A program made the position numbers and the translations under genes. The notes beneath the pieces were generated by a model. It made no database searches, was not told the DNA's origin, and saw only the letters and a program-made list of their open reading frames with translations. Below are positions 26,347 through 32,531 of a stretch of DNA of 61,929 nucleotides, piece after piece. The first letter of the stretch is position 1. Every line of letters starts with the position of its first letter. This stretch comes from UBA1205 sp045534635 (GTDB lineage Bacteria > Bacteroidota > Bacteroidia > Bacteroidales > WCHB1-69), in the NCBI GenBank assembly GCA_045534635.1, contig JAZSKB010000032.1, forward strand, positions 1 through 61,929. Direction: 5' to 3'.

Positions 26347-26454
26347 CAAAAAAAATTAATACAAACAAAAAAATGCAACTTTTTTTTATTAAAACACTGT
26401 TAAACAGGGAGAAAAAATATAAAATTTTTTTGTGAATTTATTGTAGAGTCAATA

Positions 26455-26497
26455 ATTGAAAAAATAAGGTGTCAAAATAAAAATAATGACACCTTAT
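26455..26497 (-). terminator. terminator of the phosphosugar mutase gene
   Basis: ATAAGGTGTCA (26464-26474) pairs perfectly with TGACACCTTAT (26487-26497) around a 12-nt loop, and the minus strand continues with TTTTTTC. It begins 22 bp after the stop codon at 26520. Confidence 0.75.
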
Positions 26498-26519
26498 AAA
26501 AATTATAGAAAAAGAGGAG

Positions 26520-28247
26520 TTATTCTAAATTCATCTCTTTGATAATGTTATTGATAGTAATATCTGCTTGATTAGATGCGGAAGATATTTCATCTTTGGA
26601 ATTTATAGGTATTTTTACGCTAAAATAAAATTTAATTTTTGGTTCAGTGCCAGAAGGTCGAACAGTGATTTTTGTGTTGTCTTCCAAAAAGAATTGTAAA
26701 ACATTTGATTTTGGCAGTAAAATATCTTCTTCGTTCTGTTTTTCTATGTTATAAGATTTTAAAGAAAGATAATCTTTTATCATTTTTACTTTTTTTCCGT
26801 TAATGGTTTTAGGAGGATTGTTACGATAATCTTTCATCATATTTTCAATTTCCTGGTTGCCAGAAATACCTTTTTTGGTAAGAGAAAGTAAAAATTCTTT
26901 GTAAAAACCAAATTCAGAGTAAATATCGTAAAGGGTATCAATTAGAGATTTACCATTTTCTTTGCACCAAGCTGCAATTTCAGCAATGATACAACAGGAA
27001 ATAACGGCATCTTTGTCTCTAACAAAATCGCCAATAAGATAACCATAACTTTCTTCACCCCCGCCAATAAATTGTTCTTTTCCTTCCAACAATCGAATTT
27101 GTTCGGCAATGTATTTAAATCCTGTTAAAACATCGTAGCATTTTACATTGTAAAAATTAGCAATATCTTTTAACAATTCAGTTGTTACAATCGTTTTTAC
27201 AATAAATTCTTTGCCTGTTAATTTATGATTATTTTTCCATTGTTGACACAGATAATAAATAATAATAGAGGCAGTCATATTTCCATTGAGCAATAAAAAT
27301 TCACCTTGAGCATTTTTTACCGCGATACCAACTCTATCGCTATCTGGGTCTGTCGCCATAACTAAATCAGCATCAATAGATTTTGCATAATCAATAGCCA
27401 TAGATAATGCTTCTGCATTTTCAGGATTAGGCGATTCTACAGTTGGGAAATTACCATCGGCAATAGATTGTTCTTTTACACAATTAACATTTTCAAAACC
27501 AAATGCTTTTAGTGTTTGAGGAACAATGTCTCGTCCTGTACCATGAAGAGGACTATAAACAATAGATAAATTTTTGTTTTTTTCTATAATAGCAGGATGC
27601 AAAGACAATGTTTTTAATTTATTGATGTAAATATTGTCTATATCGCTACCGATGATATGTATCAATTGAGAATTACCATTGAATTTGACCTCATCAATAG
27701 ATTTTATTTTTCTAATGGTTTCAATGATATTTTTATCGTGAGGGGGAACCAATTGTCCACCATCGTTCCAATAAACTTTGTATCCGTTGTATTCTTTTGG
27801 ATTGTGAGAAGCGGTGATAACAATTCCGGCATTGCAATTTAGATGACGAATTGCAAAAGAAAGTTCTGGAGTTGGGCGAATATCATCGAAAAGAAACACT
27901 TCAATATTGTTGGCAGAAATTACTTCGGCACAGACCTCTGAAAAATAACGACTATTGTTGCGAGAATCGTAAGCGATAGCAATTTTAATAGGTCGGTTTT
28001 TTGTAGCATTTTGCAAATAATTGCAAAGACCTTGTGTTGCCATTGCAACGGTGTATTTATTCATTCTGTTGGTGCCTATTCCCATGATTCCTCTTAATCC
28101 ACCTGTACCAAATTCCAATTCTCGATAGAATGCGTCTTCTAATGCAACGGGATTATTGTTCATCATTTCTTTAATGATGTTTTTGTCAGTTTCTGCGTAA
28201 TTGCCTTGCAACCAAGTGTTTATGTTTTTTACTGTTTGTATATCCAT
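26520..28247 (-). CDS. phosphoglucomutase/phosphomannomutase family protein
   Basis: This 575-residue phosphohexomutase interconverts hexose 1-phosphate and 6-phosphate through a phosphoserine. The active-site serine loop is GIVITASHNPKEYNGYKVYW (Ser at about 145). Further landmarks are GTGGLRGIMGIGTNRMN at about 46-62, the metal-binding DPDSDRVGIA, the sugar-binding loop GGGEESYGYL and the phosphate-binding RPSGTEPKIKFYFS at the C-terminus. The length matches the long bacterial type (PgcA-like) that includes phosphoglucomutases; the sugar preference cannot be read from the sequence. The gene is divergent from mnmE and has its own promoter. Confidence 0.9.
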   Translation of the reverse strand: MDIQTVKNINTWLQGNYAETDKNIIKEMMNNNPVALEDAFYRELEFGTGGLRGIMGIGTNRMNKYTVAMATQGLCNYLQNATKNRPIKIAIAYDSRNNSRYFSEVCAEVISANNIEVFLFDDIRPTPELSFAIRHLNCNAGIVITASHNPKEYNGYKVYWNDGGQLVPPHDKNIIETIRKIKSIDEVKFNGNSQLIHIIGSDIDNIYINKLKTLSLHPAIIEKNKNLSIVYSPLHGTGRDIVPQTLKAFGFENVNCVKEQSIADGNFPTVESPNPENAEALSMAIDYAKSIDADLVMATDPDSDRVGIAVKNAQGEFLLLNGNMTASIIIYYLCQQWKNNHKLTGKEFIVKTIVTTELLKDIANFYNVKCYDVLTGFKYIAEQIRLLEGKEQFIGGGEESYGYLIGDFVRDKDAVISCCIIAEIAAWCKENGKSLIDTLYDIYSEFGFYKEFLLSLTKKGISGNQEIENMMKDYRNNPPKTINGKKVKMIKDYLSLKSYNIEKQNEEDILLPKSNVLQFFLEDNTKITVRPSGTEPKIKFYFSVKIPINSKDEISSASNQADITINNIIKEMNLE

Positions 28248-28267
28248 ATCTTTAAAGTAATTTTTTG

Positions 28268-28275
28268 CAAAGATA
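28268..28275 (-). promoter_or_regulatory. -7 promoter element of the phosphosugar mutase gene
   Basis: The minus strand reads TATCTTTG, 20 bp before the start at 28247. Confidence 0.6.
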
Positions 28276-28308
28276 GCATTTTTTGTTATTCGTTACAATT
28301 AAAAATGT

Positions 28309-28316
28309 TAATTTTG
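28309..28316 (+). promoter_or_regulatory. -7 promoter element of mnmE, almost touching the start codon
   Basis: TAATTTTG ends only 4 bp before the ATG at 28321, with a TTTG at 28282-28285 upstream. Transcription would begin at or next to the start codon, so the mRNA is predicted to be leaderless. Confidence 0.5.
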
Positions 28317-28320
28317 CAGC

Positions 28321-29679
28321 ATGAATATAATACAACAAGAAACAATATGTGCATTATCAACACCCTCTGCAATGAGTGCAGTGGCAATAGTGCGTATTTC
28401 AGGGAATAAATCTTTAGCCATTATTCAATCTATTTTTGTTCCTAAATATTTTTGTGATTATACTCCTCGCAAGGTGTATTATGGTAATATCAAAGATGGA
28501 GAAAATATTTTAGATGAAGTGTTGCTTACTTATTTTGCGGCACCGCATTCATTTACTGGAGAAGATGTGATAGAAGTGGCTTGTCATGGGTCGTTGTATG
28601 TGCAAAAACGATTGATAGAATTGTTGTTAGCACAAGGAGCCTGTTTGGCAAAAGCAGGAGAATTTACACAAAGAGCATTTCTTAATGGTAAAATGGATTT
28701 GTCTCAAGCTGAATCTGTTGCCGATTTGATAGCGGCACAATCTCGGAGTGCTCATCAATTGGCAGTAAAAGGACTAAAAGGAGAAGTATCTCAAACAATT
28801 AAAGTATTGAGAGATAAATTGATTCATTTTGCTGCAATGTTGGAATTGGAACTTGATTTTGCGGAAGAAGATGTCGAATTTGCCGATAGAGATATGTTGA
28901 ATCGTCTGATAATTGATATTGACTTGGAAATCAATACTTTATTAAATTCTTTTGTGCAAGGAAATGCGATAAAAAATGGTATTGCTGTAGCAATAGTTGG
29001 CAAGCCAAATGTCGGAAAATCAACACTTTTGAATCTGCTTTTGAAAGAAGAAAGAGCAATTGTTTCTGATATTCCAGGAACAACTCGCGATACAATAGAA
29101 GATGTTATTGTTTTAAATGGATTTACATTTCGTTTTATTGATACTGCGGGATTGCATAAAAGCGAAGATATTGTCGAAAATATGGGCATAGAACGAACAA
29201 TACAAACTATTGATAAAGCGGATATTGTCCTTTGGGTAATAGATGCAAGACAAGTGCAAAATTATCAAGAAGAATATTTACAATTGTTTGCTAATTTGGA
29301 TTTGACCCAAAAAAAGGTAATAATTATTGCCAATAAAATAGACCTTGTAGAAAATATCAATTTGGATAACAATATAATATTTATTTCAGCAGTAGAAAAA
29401 AAACATATTGACGAAATAGAAAATAAATTGGTGGAATTTGCACAAAATTATGAAAATATAAATACAACATTGATTTCCAATTTGCGACATTATAACGCTC
29501 TACAAAAAGCGAAAGAGGCATTACATAGTGCAAAACAAGGTTTATCGGCACAATTGTCAAATGATTGTGTGGCAGTAGATATAAGGCAAGTTTTGTTTCA
29601 TTTGGGAGAAATTGTCGGAGAAGTTTCTAATGAAAATATTTTAGGAGAAATTTTTTCTCGCTTCTGTATCGGGAAATAA
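28321..29679 (+). CDS. mnmE: tRNA modification GTPase MnmE
   Basis: MnmE works with MnmG to place the aminomethyl or carboxymethylaminomethyl group on U34 of certain tRNAs. The 452-residue protein has the N-terminal folate-binding domain (about 1-120, starting ETICALSTPSAMSAVAIVRISG), the helical domain, and an inserted G domain with GKPNVGKST (about 226), DIPGTTRD, DTAGLH and NKID. It ends in the conserved FCIGK containing the catalytic cysteine. The start is certain from the family N-terminus, which makes the very close promoter notable. Confidence 0.97.
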   Translation: MNIIQQETICALSTPSAMSAVAIVRISGNKSLAIIQSIFVPKYFCDYTPRKVYYGNIKDGENILDEVLLTYFAAPHSFTGEDVIEVACHGSLYVQKRLIELLLAQGACLAKAGEFTQRAFLNGKMDLSQAESVADLIAAQSRSAHQLAVKGLKGEVSQTIKVLRDKLIHFAAMLELELDFAEEDVEFADRDMLNRLIIDIDLEINTLLNSFVQGNAIKNGIAVAIVGKPNVGKSTLLNLLLKEERAIVSDIPGTTRDTIEDVIVLNGFTFRFIDTAGLHKSEDIVENMGIERTIQTIDKADIVLWVIDARQVQNYQEEYLQLFANLDLTQKKVIIIANKIDLVENINLDNNIIFISAVEKKHIDEIENKLVEFAQNYENINTTLISNLRHYNALQKAKEALHSAKQGLSAQLSNDCVAVDIRQVLFHLGEIVGEVSNENILGEIFSRFCIGK

Positions 29680-29729
29680 ATGTTTACATAAAAAAATAAT
29701 TAACATGTTTATTATAAGAAAAAAAGAAT

Positions 29730-30353
29730 ATGAAACAAGAGATTAATCCTAAAGATAGTAACCGAGAAACGGCTTTCAATTTATGGCTGAAGTCTCCTAT
29801 GCCAATGGTAACGCTTACTAAAACTATTAACGTTACTAAAATTTATAAAATTTGTAAATCTAAAAAGTTGAAATTTAATATGTTGCTTTGCTATTGTATT
29901 GGTAAAGCGGCAAGTCAGATAGATGAATTTTATACTTTGCCAGAACAAGGGCGATTGTATAGATATGACCAACTTTCCGTTAATGTTATAGTTAGCAATG
30001 TAGAAGGAGGAATCAATTCTTGTGATGTTCTTTATTCTTCTGATTTAAAGCGATTTAATGATGATTATATCTCCTTGACACAATCGACAAGAAATACTTG
30101 TACAAGTAGTTTTTTAGAAGGTTCGATGGTGGTAGGCACTTCGGCAATGATAGATACGGAATTAGATTGCATTGTTAATCAATATACTGACAAATTTTGC
30201 AATCCGATGGTTATGTGGGGAAAATATCGGAAAGGCTTATTTAAAGTTACTTTGCCTATATCGTTTCAATTTCATCATGTTCAAATGGACGGAGGACATG
30301 CTGCTCGTTTTTTGGAAAAACTGCAAAAAGAAATTGATAATTTGAAAAAATAA
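29730..30353 (+). CDS. CatA-like O-acetyltransferase
   Basis: This 207-residue protein belongs to the chloramphenicol acetyltransferase-like fold. It shows the N-terminal FNLWLKSPMPMVTLTKTINVT, the central CYCIGKAASQIDEF, and the C-terminal catalytic motif FHHVQMDGGHAARFL with the HHxxxDG signature (catalytic His at about residue 180). True type A CATs have the same motif, but many Bacteroidota relatives are housekeeping or uncharacterised acyltransferases. Nothing nearby (no transposon or other resistance gene) indicates an acquired resistance gene, so resistance should not be assumed. Confidence 0.8.
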   Translation: MKQEINPKDSNRETAFNLWLKSPMPMVTLTKTINVTKIYKICKSKKLKFNMLLCYCIGKAASQIDEFYTLPEQGRLYRYDQLSVNVIVSNVEGGINSCDVLYSSDLKRFNDDYISLTQSTRNTCTSSFLEGSMVVGTSAMIDTELDCIVNQYTDKFCNPMVMWGKYRKGLFKVTLPISFQFHHVQMDGGHAARFLEKLQKEIDNLKK

Positions 30354-30500
30354 CTAATATAAATTCAACTTGAAAAGTTAGGAATTACTTTTTTTTAGAT
30401 ATTTCTGCTAATATTTTTTTATGATTTTGTTTGAAGAATCTATACAAGCAAAAAGTGAAGGTATTGTTTGAAAAGTTTGTATATAAATTTTTTTTAGTGG

Positions 30501-30529
30501 CAAATTCTTGCAAATTTTGCAAGAATTTG
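30501..30529. promoter_or_regulatory. palindromic operator upstream of the Fic gene
   Basis: CAAATTCTTGCAAA (30501-30514) and its exact complement TTTGCAAGAATTTG (30516-30529) form a 29-bp palindrome centred on one T. The half-site TTGCAAGAATTT is then repeated directly up to 30538, so three half-sites lie just upstream of the promoter. This is a likely binding site for a dimeric regulator, possibly the Fic protein itself through its C-terminal winged-helix segment. Confidence 0.6.
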
Positions 30530-30551
30530 CAAGAATTTAATTTTTTTATTG

Positions 30552-30559
30552 TATCTTTG
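30552..30559 (+). promoter_or_regulatory. -7 promoter element of the Fic gene
   Basis: TATCTTTG lies 25 bp before the start at 30585. The TTTG at the end of the palindrome (30526-30529) could be the -33 element. Confidence 0.6.
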
Positions 30560-30584
30560 CATTCAGAAAAATAAATAATAAATA

Positions 30585-31871
30585 ATGATAGATCAACCTC
30601 CAAAAATAGATAATGATGCTTATTTTGAATACATTATAGGTAATGTAAATGATAGTATCTATCCGATTGTTTATCAAATAAATGATAAATATGAATATTG
30701 GGACAAGGTCAAATACAAGAAACCTCTTCCCCAAGGTGTAACACCTAAAATGTTGTGGTCATACGTTAAAGCCTCACGACAACAAGAAAAATTGAATGTT
30801 TGGAAAAAATATGGAATAAAATTATTTGTAACTAACAGAATGCAACGTTTCTGTCATGATTTTGATATGAAGTTTGGTGGTTTTTGGGAAGCCGATAACG
30901 ATTCACAAAGTTCGGAAAAGAAATATTATCTGTTAAGTTCGTTGATGGAAGAGGCTATCTATTCCAGCAAGATGGAGGGGGCTTCTACTACTCGAGTTGT
31001 TGCCAAAGAGATGCTACGGAAAAAGAAATCGCCTCAAAACAAAGCACAACAGATGATTGTTAACAACTATACAACTATTCGATATATAGTAGAGCATAAG
31101 GATGAACCGTTGACGGAGGAAGGATTGCTGTATATTCATAGATTAATAACGGAAAAAACGTTGGATAAACCCGAAGACGCTGGTCGTTTTAGGACAAACA
31201 ACAATGTGGTTGTTGCAAATATGGTTGAAGGGGATATTGTCCATACGCCGCCATCTTTCGAGGAAATTTCCGAATTTGTAACAACTTTGTGTAACTTTTT
31301 CAACAATGATAACCCACGAGTCTTTATTCATCCCATCATCAAGGGCATTATCATTCATTTCATGGTGGCTTATATGCACCCTTTTGTAGATGGCAATGGT
31401 CGGGTAGCACGTGCTCTTTTCTATTGGTATATGCTGAAAGAGAATTACAAACTTACGGAATACATGTCCATATCAAGGGTGATAGCAAAATCGAAAAACA
31501 GTTACGAGAAATCGTTCCGCTATACAGAAAATGACGAAAATGACATAGGATATTTTGTAACATACAATTTAGAAGCATTGGAAATTTCTTTCCAGCAACT
31601 TCGTAACTATATTCAGCAAAAGCAACGGGAGAAAAAGGCTGCTACCGCCTTTATGAAAGCAGGCAACGTCAATCAGCGACAGGCATTGGTTTTGCAAAGA
31701 CTAACAGAAGAATCAGATACTATCATGACGGTGAAAGATGTGCAAGATTTGTTCTCTGTTTCTTCGATGACAGCAAGAAAAGATCTCTCCGATTTGGTGC
31801 AGCAGGGGTATCTGGAAGAAATCGCCATCAACAAAGTAACTCGTGGGTATATTAAAAAACAGGAAGAATAA
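30585..31871 (+). CDS. Fic family protein with C-terminal HTH
   Basis: Fic enzymes transfer AMP or other phosphate-linked groups to proteins. This 428-residue protein has the core motif HPFVDGNGRVAR (catalytic His about 265) and an N-terminal inhibitory-helix motif SSKMEG (about 127-132, matching [S/T]xxxE[G/N]), so it is a class II, self-inhibited Fic. The C-terminal 60 residues (MTVKDVQDLFSVSSMTARKDLSDLVQQGYL) form a winged-helix-like DNA-binding segment. Its stop codon overlaps the ATG of an hsdS fragment (TAATG), so it once belonged to a type I restriction operon, where such Fic genes occur. All catalytic residues are intact. Confidence 0.9.
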   Translation: MIDQPPKIDNDAYFEYIIGNVNDSIYPIVYQINDKYEYWDKVKYKKPLPQGVTPKMLWSYVKASRQQEKLNVWKKYGIKLFVTNRMQRFCHDFDMKFGGFWEADNDSQSSEKKYYLLSSLMEEAIYSSKMEGASTTRVVAKEMLRKKKSPQNKAQQMIVNNYTTIRYIVEHKDEPLTEEGLLYIHRLITEKTLDKPEDAGRFRTNNNVVVANMVEGDIVHTPPSFEEISEFVTTLCNFFNNDNPRVFIHPIIKGIIIHFMVAYMHPFVDGNGRVARALFYWYMLKENYKLTEYMSISRVIAKSKNSYEKSFRYTENDENDIGYFVTYNLEALEISFQQLRNYIQQKQREKKAATAFMKAGNVNQRQALVLQRLTEESDTIMTVKDVQDLFSVSSMTARKDLSDLVQQGYLEEIAINKVTRGYIKKQEE

Positions 31872-31984
31872 TGAAATATAAACGTTTAGGCGACTGTATC
31901 AGAGAGGTGAATGTTCGTAATCGGGATTTGAAGATTACGAAGTTGCAGGTCGCTATCAACGACAAGGCTTTTATTTCAACATAG
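31871..31984 (+). pseudogene. hsdS remnant, N-terminal 37 codons
   Basis: The reading frame MKYKRLGDCIREVNVRNR, continuing DLKITKLQ and then VAINDKAFIST, matches the usual start of type I restriction specificity subunits (REVNVRNxDLKxTxLxGVSI). It stops after 37 residues at a TAG. The two target-recognition domains are gone and a Gly before VxI appears lost. It is therefore a relic; the start overlaps the Fic stop by one base, preserving the old operon junction. Confidence 0.7.
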
Positions 31985-31985
31985 A

Positions 31986-32082
31986 AAAAAGTAAAATAAC
32001 GATTAATCTTATTTTATTTTAGTGGCAAAAAGTAAAATAACGATTAGTCTTATTTTATTTTAGCGGCAAAAAGTAAAATAAC
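31986..32082 (+). repeat. two and a half 41-bp direct repeats
   Basis: Units lie at 31986-32026 and 32027-32067 with only two base differences, and a 15-bp partial third unit follows at 32068-32082. Each full unit contains the inverted repeat TAAAATAA/TTATTTTA. The array lies directly upstream of the promoter at 32096. Confidence 0.85.
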
Positions 32083-32095
32083 AAAATTTTTATTG

Positions 32096-32103
32096 TATCT
32101 TTG
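32096..32103 (+). promoter_or_regulatory. promoter similar to the Fic promoter, now facing no intact gene
   Basis: TATCTTTG with the flanks TTTTTATTG before and CATTCGGAA after closely matches the Fic promoter (TTTTTATTG, CATTCAGAA). The sequence TTTTAG(T/C)GGCAAA also precedes both. Only short reading frames follow (15 codons at 32123, and the 59-codon fragment at 32221). Confidence 0.55.
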
Positions 32104-32220
32104 CATTCGGAATATGTAAAATAATGAATTTGATTTTTTTAGGTCTAATTAAAACAAAAAGAAGTAACTAATACGAATAATAACATTGTGAAAATACAAT
32201 GAAAAAAAATATTTAGAAAT

Positions 32221-32400
32221 ATGAAGCAAAATAATTATCCGCAATTTATATCAAACTTGCCTTGTGGAGAAGATTACACAGAAGGTAAGTCGCAAGAGCG
32301 TTTGGCTGTCGCCATTGATGATGGTGTGGCTTGTTTGATAATTTGTGCTACCTTGATTCATCTTGAATGTTTTGCACTGCAAAATTACAAAAATATTTGA
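32221..32400 (+). pseudogene. 59-codon fragment, possible N-terminus of a P-loop NTPase
   Basis: The frame reads MKQNNYPQFISNLPCGEDYT and then EGKSQERLAVAIDDG, after which it loses its character and ends at a TGA. The FISNLPCGED...EGKSQExLA pattern resembles, from memory, the start of KAP-type or similar defence-associated P-loop ATPases just before their Walker A segment. The identification is weak. It is too short to be functional as such a protein and looks like deletion debris. Confidence 0.4.
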
Positions 32401-32408
32401 TTTTCAAG

Positions 32409-32458
32409 GATATTTTTAGTAAAAATATCGGGAATGACGAAAAAATGTTGTATCTTTG
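32409..32458 (+). promoter_or_regulatory. promoter and palindrome of the PHP/ATPase gene
   Basis: GATATTTTT-AGT-AAAAATATC (32409-32429) is a perfect 9-bp inverted repeat. It ends 21 bp before the -7 element TATCTTTG (32451-32458). The promoter position fixes the start of the following gene downstream of about 32465. Confidence 0.55.
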
Positions 32459-32531
32459 CAGTGTAAATAAAAATAATAAAGTGAAACTATCAAGCGAAGA
32501 GCTGAACAAAAATGATAAAAATAGGATAATT

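Noticed and set aside
29730..30353. Chloramphenicol resistance gene
   Set aside because: The fold and HHxxxDG motif fit, but related housekeeping acyltransferases share them, and there is no sign of acquisition.
31986..32082. Possible small CRISPR array
   Set aside because: The 41-bp units are directly adjacent without spacers, and no cas gene is near.
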